Assembly: GCA_030549955.1 (NCBI GenBank)
Contig: JAUQQI010000014.1
Span: 3,521 to 11,651 of the forward strand
Source: Chloroflexota bacterium
GTDB lineage: Bacteria > Chloroflexota > Dehalococcoidia > JAUQQI01
DNA length: 8,131 nucleotides
Direction: 5' to 3'
Shown here: positions 1 through 7,122 of the stretch, piece by piece
How the letters are laid out: each line of letters opens with the position of its first letter
Position numbering within the stretch: position 1 is the first letter of the stretch
Position numbers and translations under genes: made by a program
The notes under the pieces: model-generated
Databases searched by the model: none
What the model was told of the DNA's origin: nothing
The model's input: the letters and a program-made list of their open reading frames with translations, nothing else

Positions 1-194
1 GTGACGATCCGCACCACGTCGCGGCGCAGGAGCGGCTTGCCCGGGCGACGGCGAGCCTCCGCCGGATCCCCGAGCTGCTCGCAGATCGCCACCTTGTGGC
101 CCCTGCGGATCAGCCGGTGGATATAGGGCTCGACATTGTGCACCGGCACCCCGCACATCGGGATGTCTTCGCCCTGGTGGCGGCCCCGGCGGGC
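1..194 (-). CDS. mutS: MutS mismatch repair protein, N-terminal-domain fragment (both ends missing)
   Basis: The minus strand from about 194 down to the window edge reads [18 protein letters not shown], then an Arg/Leu-rich helix, then [14 protein letters not shown] and RRDVVRIV. This is the mismatch-recognition domain I of MutS, which binds mismatched DNA at the start of mismatch repair; the piece corresponds to roughly residues 50-115 of the family. The wording ([23 protein letters not shown]) is what I associate with alphaproteobacterial MutS. The gene would continue past base 1 (TPGT should follow). Its 5' end is missing: family similarity stops at about 192-194, where the reading runs into sequence belonging to a plus-strand HtrA-like gene. 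There is no start codon or RBS. I am confident of the family; whether this piece belongs to the same genome as the rest is doubtful. Confidence 0.82.
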
Positions 195-200
195 GTGCCG

Positions 201-584
201 GCCCAGGGTCTGGGAGTTGCGGTGCCGGTAAACACGGCGAAACGGATTGCAAACCAGCTTGCAAATCAGGGCCGCGTCACCCGGAGCGGCCTCCCTTACC
301 TTGGGGTCCGCATCACCGACGCGGGCGGCCGGTCAACACTCGGCGTTGACTATGGGGCGCTCATTGTCCAGGTCGAGCCTGACGGTCCGGCGGCCCAGGC
401 CGGCCTCCGGGCTGGGGACGTCATCACCGCGGTCGACGGCCACGATGTCTACTCGGTCGACCACCTGCTTCAGCAGCTTCTCCAGCACCAGCCGGGGGAC
501 CGGGTAACCGTTCAGGCAGTCCGGAACGGGCAAGCCTTTACTGCCACCGTTACCCTTGGGGAGGCCCCGAGCCGCTCGAGCTGA
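201..584 (+). pseudogene. HtrA/DegP-type serine protease, 3' fragment with PDZ domain
   Basis: The 127 residues open with [20 protein letters not shown], the last strand and helix of the trypsin-like protease domain in HtrA/DegP proteins, where the phrase G(I/L)GFAIP is typical. A complete PDZ domain follows at about residues 30-120, with the carboxylate-binding loop YLGV (33-36) and AGLRAGDVI (67-75). PDZ domains in this family bind exposed C-termini of misfolded envelope proteins. The His-Asp-Ser catalytic triad, signal peptide or membrane anchor and the GNSGGP motif are all absent because the gene is cut at about 195-200, where it meets antisense MutS sequence. A GTG at 96 gives an apparent 162-residue ORF, but its first ~33 residues are the antisense of mutS and not protease. 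The gene ends at TGA 582-584 and is convergent with the MFS gene. It is either truncated in the genome or only in this contig. Confidence 0.8.
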
Positions 585-659
585 ACCTCCGAACTCGACC
601 CGACCCTGAAGACGATTTCCAGGACGGTGAGCTGTCGAGACGCCGGAGCGACGGGCCGG

Positions 660-681
660 CCGGCGGACCCGGCCTCGCCGG
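660..681. terminator. Possible bidirectional terminator hairpin between convergent genes
   Basis: The 100-nt gap between the protease fragment and the MFS gene contains a perfect 6-bp inverted repeat, CCGGCG at 660-665 and CGCCGG at 676-681, around a 10-nt loop, inside a very GC-rich stretch. It lies between two converging stop codons, where a shared terminator would be expected. There is no T tract on either side, so this is weak evidence. Confidence 0.25.
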
Positions 682-684
682 ACC

Positions 685-2127
685 TCAGTCGTCGTCGGGG
701 ACGGTGGTCGGGATGGTTCCGGTCCTTCGTGCCTGGCGGCGTTCCCGGGCCGAATCCGGAATCAGAAAGACCAGGGGAAGGACAAAGCCGGCGAGGAGTG
801 CGGCCGCCCCCGTAAAGGTCGCCCGCAGTCCGGCTGCCCGGTCGGAAACCAGCTCCAGGATAAGGACCACGGCGGCCGTTCCCAGGATGCCCCCGGTTGA
901 GCGGAACATGCCCCGCAATCCGGTTATAGCCCCCGCCCGCTCGGGCATGAGGTCAAGGACAGCATTGTTCCCGGCCGGGGCCGCCAGGCCCATGCCGAGT
1001 CCGGCCAGACCCATCTGCAGGGCGAGCAGGCCGAAGGCACCGACGCGGACCCCGTCGATAGCCACTTCTGACCAGCCCTGGCCGACGAGAAAGAGGGAGA
1101 GGCTGATTATGCCAATACCAAGAGCCATCGGCAGCCGGTAGCCGAGGCGAATCAGAAAAAAGCTGGTGAGCGTGGCGGTTACCGACATAACCAGGGATCG
1201 CGGGGTCAGAATGGCCCCACTCTCGACCGGACTAAGTCCGAACTGGACCACCGCATAGTAGGGAACGAAAGAGAAGAAGCTGAAAACGCAGGCCCCGAAC
1301 ATCAGGTTGTAGACGTTCACGGTCAGAAACGGGGGGCGGCCGACCAGGGCCGGGTCGACCAGCGGGTCTTGGGTTCGACGCTCATGGGCCCAGAAGGCCC
1401 CTAAAAAGATGCTGGCGAGTCCCAGAAGGCCCCAGAACACCGGGGAGCCGACCAAAGTGGGGTTGTTCCCCAGGGCCGTCAAAGCCGAGAGCAGGCAGAA
1501 GATCGCGGCCGCAAAGGTGGCGGCTCCGATGACGTCAACGGACCTGGGGGTTCGGACCTCGGGCCGGGAAAGCCTGCTCAGCACCACCAGGATAACAATC
1601 CCGATGGGGACATTAACCAGAAAAATCTCCCGCCAGGAGACAAACTGCAGAATCAGGCCGCCGAGGTTCGGGCCGATAACTCCGCCCAGGGGGAAGATGC
1701 TTGAGAAGAGGCCGATCATTTGCTGCCGGGATTCGGGGAACTCCCGGGACACGATGGCCGCGGACAGGGGCAGAAACCCCCCTCCGCCGAGGGCCTGGAT
1801 CGCCCGGGCTAAAATCAGCAGGTAGATATTCGGGGCCAGCCCGCAAAGCGTCGAGCCCAGGGTGAATAATACCACGGAGGCGAAGAAGAGCCGGAGCAAG
1901 CCCAGGCTCTCCCCAAGGCGGCCTGCCACCGGCATTACCACGGTCTGAATGAGGGAATAGCCGGTGAGGGTCCAGCCAACCCAGACCAGGGACGCCTGGA
2001 GGTCGCGTGTAATGGCGGGGATGGCGACGGCTACAACGGTGCTGTCGATGGAGAACATAAGGAGACTCAGGGAAGCGGCCGCAAAGAAAATATACCGGTC
2101 CTCCCTCCTTCGCTGGTCCCTGGTCAT
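685..2127 (-). CDS. DHA2-type MFS multidrug exporter (EmrB/QacA family, 14 TM)
   Basis: A 480-residue, very hydrophobic protein of the length usual for 14-helix drug:H+ antiporters, expected in the cytoplasmic membrane. Family marks are TM1 with FSIDSTVVAVAIPAI (Asp28, motif D1), a motif A-like loop GRLGESLGLLR at 69-79, motif B with Arg108 and Gln111 (LARAIQALGGG), the antiporter motif C GGVIGPNLGG at 148-157, and WREIFLVNVPIG at 165-176, the usual end of TM6. The C-terminal tail is short and charged. Motif A is degenerate: the usual Asp and the closing Arg residues are missing. I chose the ATG at 2127 because the best promoter (2163-2192) predicts transcription starting near 2156; a TTG at 2163 would lie inside the -10 box. 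There is no obvious Shine-Dalgarno. It seems to be a single-gene unit, and no regulator is adjacent. The substrate cannot be told from sequence. Confidence 0.9.
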   Translation of the reverse strand: MTRDQRRREDRYIFFAAASLSLLMFSIDSTVVAVAIPAITRDLQASLVWVGWTLTGYSLIQTVVMPVAGRLGESLGLLRLFFASVVLFTLGSTLCGLAPNIYLLILARAIQALGGGGFLPLSAAIVSREFPESRQQMIGLFSSIFPLGGVIGPNLGGLILQFVSWREIFLVNVPIGIVILVVLSRLSRPEVRTPRSVDVIGAATFAAAIFCLLSALTALGNNPTLVGSPVFWGLLGLASIFLGAFWAHERRTQDPLVDPALVGRPPFLTVNVYNLMFGACVFSFFSFVPYYAVVQFGLSPVESGAILTPRSLVMSVTATLTSFFLIRLGYRLPMALGIGIISLSLFLVGQGWSEVAIDGVRVGAFGLLALQMGLAGLGMGLAAPAGNNAVLDLMPERAGAITGLRGMFRSTGGILGTAAVVLILELVSDRAAGLRATFTGAAALLAGFVLPLVFLIPDSARERRQARRTGTIPTTVPDDD

Positions 2128-2162
2128 CGGTGTTCCGGGCCCGTACCGGTCAATCTGGCGCA

Positions 2163-2192
2163 ATTATCGCGCCGTCGGCTCGCGCCTGGCAA
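2163..2192 (-). promoter_or_regulatory. Sigma70-like promoter of the MFS exporter gene
   Basis: On the minus strand, TTGCCA (2192-2187, 5/6 to TTGACA) is followed by an 18-nt spacer and GATAAT (2168-2163, 5/6 to TATAAT). The predicted start of transcription, near 2156, leaves about 28 nt of leader before the ATG at 2127. It lies in the gap after the DUF2007-like gene and argues that the exporter is transcribed separately from the argF-to-DUF2007 operon. Confidence 0.6.
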
Positions 2193-2255
2193 GAGAGGTA
2201 CTGAACAGCTCCAGGCAGGGGAGACCCTCTCGGGGGCTGCGGCGGCTCGTCCCCG

Positions 2256-2274
2256 GGGGCCAGCGGCCCCTTTT
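2256..2274 (+). terminator. Hairpin with T4 tract, plus-strand polarity
   Basis: GGGGCC (2256-2261), loop AGC, GGCCCC (2265-2270), then TTTT (2271-2274). This has the shape of an intrinsic terminator, but it points along the plus strand, where no gene is seen nearby. It sits in the otherwise empty 2193-2389 gap between the last operon gene and the MFS promoter. For leftward transcripts it is a bare GC hairpin without a T tract. It might stop antisense transcription or help end the operon inefficiently. Confidence 0.35.
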
Positions 2275-2389
2275 CGACAACCGGCACATAAGCACTGCTT
2301 CGGGGCGCCGGCCGACGAGATTCGGCGGCCCGGGAGTGGGCCGCAGGCCAAACCGACGCCCAGGATGCCGGCGCTCCCAACCGGGGCCC

Positions 2390-2758
2390 TCATTCAAGAC
2401 TATGAGGCGACCCTCGGCAGGGACCTTCCGGCCGAAACCCGGATGACCCTGGGGCATCAGCTTGGGAGTCTTCCGACGCCGCTTCGGCGTCTCCAGGACT
2501 CTGCGGGGTCTCGGGACTGGAGTCGCCTGAAGAAAACTCAAGGCCGGCGAGAACCAGCCGGGCCGCGTCGACCTGGCTGGCCGGGACCTGTAGCCGAACA
2601 CCCGTTGTACCAAGCCCGAGGGCCGGAAACAGGGGCATATCCGCCGGGTCGATGCGGGCGGGAATGCCCGCCGCGCTCAGGAGCTGGCACCACAGCTCGG
2701 CGACAAGCTGATTCGGGGCTGTGGTTAGATAGACCCAGCGGATGCTTCTGGCGGTCAT
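2390..2758 (-). CDS. Small DUF2007-like protein, last gene of the argF-cdaA-cdaR-der operon
   Basis: A 122-residue protein. Residues 1-75 resemble the DUF2007 family ('putative prokaryotic signal transducing protein'): a WVYLTTAPNQLVAELWCQLL opening in which a strand is followed by a helix, then AAGIPARI, then VRLQVPASQVDAARLVLAGLE. This is a small ferredoxin-like alpha-beta fold whose biochemical function is unknown to me. From about residue 76 the sequence becomes a low-complexity Ser/Pro/Glu/Asp-rich tail, probably disordered, ending HSLE. It begins at the ATG only 3 nt after the der stop, so it is probably translated by coupling. No transmembrane segment or zinc ligand is visible. Compositionally the tail is less convincing than the head, but the frame stays open to a clear TGA. 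Confidence 0.7.
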   Translation of the reverse strand: MTARSIRWVYLTTAPNQLVAELWCQLLSAAGIPARIDPADMPLFPALGLGTTGVRLQVPASQVDAARLVLAGLEFSSGDSSPETPQSPGDAEAASEDSQADAPGSSGFRPEGPCRGSPHSLE

Positions 2759-2761
2759 GGG

Positions 2762-4081
2762 TCAGCGGGTCTCCCGCGCCCGTGCCCGGAACAGAAGCCG
2801 GATGGGGTTGCCGACGAAGGCATATGCCCGCCGAATCTGATTCTCGATGTAGCGCTGGTATGAGAAGTGGACGAGGTCCGGGTCGTTGCAGAAGAACACG
2901 AAGGTCGGTGGGTCGGTTTCGGCCTGGGTTGCATAGTAGATTTTGAGCTGCCGGCGCCCCCGGCGGGGGGGCGGGTGACGAAACAGAATATCTTCCAGGA
3001 GGGCGTTCAGTTCCGCCGTCGGGATTCGCTTCTGGCGTTCCATTCGGACCAGGATCACCTGATCCATCAGCTCCCCGGTTCCCCACCGCAATTTGGCCGA
3101 TATGAAAACGACCGGTGCATAGTCGAGGAACTTTAGCTCGGACCGGACGTAAGCCTCGTAAGTCCGGACGTCTTTGTTCGGGACCAGGTCCCACTTGTTG
3201 ACCGCGATGACGACGCCCTTGTAGGCGTCGACAATGAGGCCGCCGATGTGGGCATCCTGGGCCGTGACCCCTTCGGCCCCATCGACCATCAGGATCGCGA
3301 CATCGGACCGTTCGATCGCCTGCACGGCCCGGACCACGCTGAACCGCTCGACTCCCGGCTGAACCCGTCCCCGTCGTCGGATTCCGGCCGTATCAATGAG
3401 TAAAACCGGGCGGCCTTTATATTCAATAAGTGTATCCACGACGTCCCGGGTTGTGCCCGGGACCTCGCTGACGGCAGTCCGCTCGTACCCGACGATGGCG
3501 TTTAACAGCATGGATTTGCCGACGTTCGGCCGCCCGACGATGGCAACGCGGGCAAATGCCTCGGGCTCCGGCACCACTTCGGCAGCCGGCAGGGCTTCAA
3601 CAATCCGGTCGAGCAGGGTATCTATGCCCGTACCGTGAAGGGCGCTGATAAGGACCGGCTCGCCGAGGCCAAGGCGGTAGAAGTCCGTCACCTCGAGGCG
3701 GTCCGGCCGGCCCTCGGTTTTGTTGAGGGCAAGGACAACCGGTTTGCCCGAGGCCCGGAGCAGGTCGGCGGCCTCCCAATCGGCCGCGGTCAGGCCGGTC
3801 CGGGCGTCGCCGACGAACACGACCACGTTCGCCTCTTCGATGGCGCGCCGGACCTGGGTTTGAATCGCCGCCTCAAGCTCTGACCCGGCGCCGGGGTCGA
3901 GGCCGGCGGTATCGACGAGGTAAAAGGGGCGGCCCCGCCACTCGGTCCGGGCGTAGAGCCGGTCCCGGGTTGTCCCGGGTTCACCGTGGACGATGGCCAG
4001 GCGCTGGCGGAGAATCCGATTAAAAAGGGTCGATTTGCCAACATTCGGCCGGCCGACGATGGCGACAACGGGTACCGTCAC
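2762..4081 (-). CDS. der: Der (EngA), tandem-GTPase ribosome assembly factor
   Basis: 439 residues, the usual Der length. Der binds the 50S subunit and acts late in its assembly. Domain order is clear. GTPase 1 has GRPNVGKS (10-17), PGTTRD, DTAG (57-60) and the SAL box (146-148). GTPase 2 has GRPNVGKS (183-190), DTAGIRRRGRV (230-240), NKWD (295-298) and the SAK box (328-330). A C-terminal KH-like domain (about 350-437) carries the typical FVFFCNDPDLVHFSYQRYIE and GNPIRLLFR. The first-domain G4 motif is NKTE (120-123) rather than NKxD, so the guanine-specifying Asp is Glu. The start is GTG at 4079-4081, with AGGGAG four bases upstream. The gene lies 15 nt after cdaR and 3 nt before the DUF2007-like gene, inside the operon. 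Confidence 0.97.
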   Translation of the reverse strand: MTVPVVAIVGRPNVGKSTLFNRILRQRLAIVHGEPGTTRDRLYARTEWRGRPFYLVDTAGLDPGAGSELEAAIQTQVRRAIEEANVVVFVGDARTGLTAADWEAADLLRASGKPVVLALNKTEGRPDRLEVTDFYRLGLGEPVLISALHGTGIDTLLDRIVEALPAAEVVPEPEAFARVAIVGRPNVGKSMLLNAIVGYERTAVSEVPGTTRDVVDTLIEYKGRPVLLIDTAGIRRRGRVQPGVERFSVVRAVQAIERSDVAILMVDGAEGVTAQDAHIGGLIVDAYKGVVIAVNKWDLVPNKDVRTYEAYVRSELKFLDYAPVVFISAKLRWGTGELMDQVILVRMERQKRIPTAELNALLEDILFRHPPPRRGRRQLKIYYATQAETDPPTFVFFCNDPDLVHFSYQRYIENQIRRAYAFVGNPIRLLFRARARETR

Positions 4082-4085
4082 ACTG

Positions 4086-4091
4086 CTCCCT
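4086..4091 (-). promoter_or_regulatory. Shine-Dalgarno AGGGAG deciding the der GTG start
   Basis: On the minus strand AGGGAG (4091-4086) precedes the GTG start by four bases, in the 15-nt gap between cdaR and der. It supports this non-ATG start and is the only recognisable ribosome-binding site in front of an operon gene here; the others seem to rely on coupling or leaderless initiation. The spacing is short. Confidence 0.5.
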
Positions 4092-4096
4092 ACAGC

Positions 4097-5359
4097 TTAG
4101 CGGCTGATGGTGAGGGTGCGCCGTTCCGGCCGAACCCGGACCAGAGTCAGACCCTGCGGCAGGCTGACCCTCGGTGCTATTTCGTAGCTGCCTGGACCCA
4201 GTCCGGCGGCGTCGACGGTAACCGAGATCGTTTGCGGGTCGGTCCCATTCAGGACGGGAAGAGGACCCGAAACCGTAACATCGAAGGGGTCAATCTGGGC
4301 GCGGAGGCCCGGGCTAAGGTTTACCACCGACGGCGCGACCTGGAAAGTCCGGGTTCCGGTGGTCGGCGCTATGGTCAGCCGGACGTTCACCGACGGCGGC
4401 CCAAGAACGGTTACCCCGTCGGGCAGGAGCAGCCGAACGTTGCGAACCTGCGTCGACGTGAGGCCGTCGACGGAAATCGGTTCGGTGCGGAGGTTGTTGA
4501 CGTTTGCGACCGCCTCGCTCGCCCCAACGATGGTGACGATGGCCGGGTCCACGTTTATTGACTGGACCCAGTAGCCGGGGGCCGGGTCGCCGGTAATCGC
4601 CGCAATAACCGAGACCTGGCGCTGAACGAGAACCTGCTCGACGGGAACCTGGACTGTCACCAGCTCCGGCTCGACCGTCAAGCCGCTGACCGGGGTGCCC
4701 TGGGCATCCACCGGCCGGACCGGCACGTTCTGAACAACCGTCGACCGGGCGGACTCAAGCCGGACGACCGCGACCACCGACCGCACCTGCCGGACAATCG
4801 GGTCGGCACCCCGGATAGTCACCGTTTCCGGGGACACCGTGGGCGTCCGGTTGATGTACCCGACCGGTGGGGTCCCTTCCAGCTCGACCCGGACGGTAAA
4901 GGTTTCCTGGCGGATGGGTTCCAGGCGGACGGTGACGGCCGGTGGGCTCACCTGAAGAACCCTGACGGCCGGGTCGGAGGACGTAACCTGGACCGGGACC
5001 TGCTGGACACCTTCCCTGGCGTTGCGGAGGTCAGCGACGGCCCGGAAACTCGTGGGCCGCAGGCGCGACCACGAGTCTTCGGGGGCGCTGATCCTGACCG
5101 TCACCGGCTCCACGCTCCCCGGGGGATAGACCTCCAGGTAAGCTGGCTTGTTCACGAGCTCAACCGGAATCTGGACCGGAAAGGTGCCCTGCCGGGAGAG
5201 GGCCTGGTCAGTCCCGACAAAGAACCAGAGGGCAATGGCCAGAACCAGGGAGATAACTGCCAGCTGATAGTTCTCCCGGACTGACCGGACGGTTTCGGCC
5301 ACCAGAAACCCCAGGAGCCAGAGGGCGGCACCGATGCGTTCGGTCGTTTTCTGGAGCAT
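4097..5359 (-). CDS. cdaR: CdaR/YbbR-domain protein, membrane-anchored regulator of CdaA
   Basis: A 420-residue protein with one N-terminal transmembrane helix (about 32-48, LAVISLVLAIALWFFVG) and then an extracytoplasmic region made of repeated beta-rich YbbR modules, roughly 53-146, 150-240, 243-330 and 335-419. The repeats show recurring short phrases: VTVRISAP, VTIRGADP, VTIVGASE and VTVSGPLP, each the 'V-T-v-x-G' strand that ends a YbbR unit. In Firmicutes, CdaR sits next to CdaA in the membrane and modulates its activity. Here the ATG lies five bases after the cdaA stop, with no visible Shine-Dalgarno, so translation is probably coupled. The final module lacks any tail and ends TLTISR. 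The assignment is firm; regulation of this particular cyclase is inferred from gene order. Confidence 0.93.
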   Translation of the reverse strand: MLQKTTERIGAALWLLGFLVAETVRSVRENYQLAVISLVLAIALWFFVGTDQALSRQGTFPVQIPVELVNKPAYLEVYPPGSVEPVTVRISAPEDSWSRLRPTSFRAVADLRNAREGVQQVPVQVTSSDPAVRVLQVSPPAVTVRLEPIRQETFTVRVELEGTPPVGYINRTPTVSPETVTIRGADPIVRQVRSVVAVVRLESARSTVVQNVPVRPVDAQGTPVSGLTVEPELVTVQVPVEQVLVQRQVSVIAAITGDPAPGYWVQSINVDPAIVTIVGASEAVANVNNLRTEPISVDGLTSTQVRNVRLLLPDGVTVLGPPSVNVRLTIAPTTGTRTFQVAPSVVNLSPGLRAQIDPFDVTVSGPLPVLNGTDPQTISVTVDAAGLGPGSYEIAPRVSLPQGLTLVRVRPERRTLTISR

Positions 5360-5364
5360 GGGGT

Positions 5365-6201
5365 TCAGGTTTGGAGGAACCGTCGCGCCGGTTTCCAGAT
5401 CGGGGGGCGGATTTCCCCCCAGCCGAAGAGCTTGACAAGCCAGCCCCGGAGCTGGTCGGGGCTGAGGTTTCGGTGGATCTGGCCGTTGTGGGCCAGGGAC
5501 ACCTGCCGGGTCTCCTCCGAGACGACAACGGCGATGGCGTCGGTCTGCTCCGTGATCCCGATGGCTGCCCGATGCCTGGTGCCCAGGTCCGGCGGGGCCG
5601 ACTCGGCAATGGGCAGGACGCAGCCGGCGGCGATAACCCGGTCCTCACGCATGATTACTGCCCCGTCATGAAGGGGCGACCCGGGCTGAAAAATGCTCAA
5701 GAGAAGCTCGACGGACGGGGTTGCGTCGAGCCGGACGCCGGTTTCGGCGTGGTCCTCCAGGCCGGTCTCCCGTTCGATGACGATGATGGCCCCGACCCGG
5801 CGGCTTGAAAGCCGCTGGCAGGCGGCAACGAGGATATCGACGATGTGGGGCCGGGCCGTGTGGGCCCGAAGAAGTTCCGGCACATTCGTCCGACCGATGC
5901 GCTCGAGGGCTCGCCGGAGCTCCGGCTGGAAGAGGACCGGCACCGCCACGAGCAGGGCGGGCAGGGAATTCCGCAGAAGCCAGTTGAGGGTTGTCAGCTG
6001 AAGCAGACTCCCGAGGATGTGGGCGGCGACCAGCAGAACAATGGCGCCCCGAAGGACGGCCATCGCGGTGGTGCCCCTGACAAGCAGAAGAAGCCAGTAG
6101 AAAATAAAGGCGATGATCAGAATGTCCAGGAGATTGCCCAGCCTGAAGCTGCTGAGCGCCCCGGCCGCAGCATCCCAGATCTGCTCAATAACCGGTGGCA
6201 T
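5365..6201 (-). CDS. cdaA: CdaA (DacA) diadenylate cyclase
   Basis: 278 residues, the usual CdaA length. The enzyme condenses two ATP into c-di-AMP at the membrane; this messenger controls potassium and osmolyte uptake and cell-wall balance. Three hydrophobic helices at about 24-42, 48-68 and 78-92 precede the soluble DAC domain (about 100-255). Both catalytic signatures are intact: DGA in SPLHDGAVIM (179-181) and RHR in GTRHRAAIGITE (209-211). SEET (228-231) and the closing LSPDQLRGWL are also family-typical. Its ATG shares one base with the argF stop (TAATG), so the two are translationally coupled, and it is followed after five bases by cdaR. The usual Firmicutes third partner, glmM, is absent; der takes that place. 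There is no sign of decay. Confidence 0.97.
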   Translation of the reverse strand: MPPVIEQIWDAAAGALSSFRLGNLLDILIIAFIFYWLLLLVRGTTAMAVLRGAIVLLVAAHILGSLLQLTTLNWLLRNSLPALLVAVPVLFQPELRRALERIGRTNVPELLRAHTARPHIVDILVAACQRLSSRRVGAIIVIERETGLEDHAETGVRLDATPSVELLLSIFQPGSPLHDGAVIMREDRVIAAGCVLPIAESAPPDLGTRHRAAIGITEQTDAIAVVVSEETRQVSLAHNGQIHRNLSPDQLRGWLVKLFGWGEIRPPIWKPARRFLQT

Positions 6202-7115
6202 TAGAGCCGGTCAAAGACCCACAACAGGATCGCCTTCTGCCCGTGGAGTCGGTTCTCCGCCTGATCAAAGACTACCGACCTGGGACCGTCAATCACCTCG
6301 GGCTCAACCTCCTCACCCCGGTGAGCCGGCAGGTCGTGCATGAAAACCGCGTCCGGGGCCGCCGCGGCCATCAACTCGGGCGTCACCCGGTAGGCGGCGA
6401 AGGCCCGCCGACGGGCCCCGGTCTCCCCCTCCTGACCCATGCTTACCCAGACATCCGTATAGACCACGTTCGCGCCCCGGACGGCTTCCCACGGGTCGTT
6501 TAAGAACCGTACATCTGCGCCAGTGACTTTCGCCCGCTCGACGGCAGCCTGCCTGACCGTCTCCGGTACCTCGTAACCCGGTGGCGAGGCGAGCCGGATG
6601 TTGAGACCGACGCTGGCCGCGGCAAGGACCAGGCTGTTCGCGACGTTGTTGCCGTCGCCGATAAAGGCGGCGGTTATCCCCCGGAAGGTGCGGAACCGTT
6701 CGTAAATGGTGAGGAGGTCGCCGATGGCCTGGCAGGGGTGCTCGAAGTCCGAAAGGGCATTTATGACCGGGATACCGGCCCAGGCGGCAAGCTCCCGGAC
6801 CGTCTCGTGGCGGAACGTGCGGGCGGCGATCGCGTCCACGTAGCGGCCGAGGACACGGGCCACATCGGCCACCGGTTCCCGCTGACCCAGGCCAACCTCC
6901 TGGGGCGAAAGGTAGATGGCCCGCCCGCCGAGCTGGGCCATGCCGACGTCGAAGCTTACCCGGGTGCGGAGCGAGGGTTTTTCAAAGAGCAGGGCCAGGG
7001 TGCGGCCAGCCAGGGGCGAATTGGCCGGCGCCTTTTTAAGGGCGGCAGCTTTCTCCACAAGAAAACCCGGAAGGTCAATCGGAAGGTCAAGTATCCCGAT
7101 AAAATGCCGACCCAT
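6201..7115 (-). CDS. argF: Ornithine carbamoyltransferase, leaderless start, HDLP variant
   Basis: 304 residues, the usual length. It converts ornithine plus carbamoyl phosphate to citrulline in arginine synthesis. The carbamoyl-phosphate site FEKPSLRTRVSFD (44-56, SLRTR in place of the common STRTR) and HPCQ (126-129) are present, as are GDGNNVANS (153-161), DVWVSMGQE (221-229, SMG loop for ornithine) and HDLPAHRGEEV (260-270). In the last, the ornithine-site Cys of HCLP is Asp261. FDQAENRLHGQKA near the end is standard. I chose ATG 7115 because the frame stays open to 7307 but that extension runs antisense through the tRNA gene, and the promoter at 7123-7152 puts transcription start at or next to 7115. 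ATG 7124 lies in the -10 box. It is the first gene of the operon; its stop overlaps the cdaA start by one base. Confidence 0.95.
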   Translation of the reverse strand: MGRHFIGILDLPIDLPGFLVEKAAALKKAPANSPLAGRTLALLFEKPSLRTRVSFDVGMAQLGGRAIYLSPQEVGLGQREPVADVARVLGRYVDAIAARTFRHETVRELAAWAGIPVINALSDFEHPCQAIGDLLTIYERFRTFRGITAAFIGDGNNVANSLVLAAASVGLNIRLASPPGYEVPETVRQAAVERAKVTGADVRFLNDPWEAVRGANVVYTDVWVSMGQEGETGARRRAFAAYRVTPELMAAAAPDAVFMHDLPAHRGEEVEPEVIDGPRSVVFDQAENRLHGQKAILLWVFDRL

Positions 7116-7122
7116 CAGTACC

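Noticed and set aside
96..584. A 162-residue ORF from GTG 96 as a complete gene
   Set aside because: Its first ~33 codons are the exact antisense of a MutS coding region; only the part from about 201 is protease.
2128..2163. MFS start at TTG 2163
   Set aside because: It overlaps the -10 box of the best promoter, and the added residues are not membrane-protein-like.
2164..2613. 149-residue minus-strand ORF overlapping the DUF2007-like gene
   Set aside because: It is Arg/Pro-rich with no domain, overlaps a better gene in another frame, and is typical of high-GC shadow frames.
3986..4561. 191-residue plus-strand ORF opposite der and cdaR
   Set aside because: It is antisense to two well-supported genes; composition is Arg/Gly/Asp-rich with no recognisable motif.
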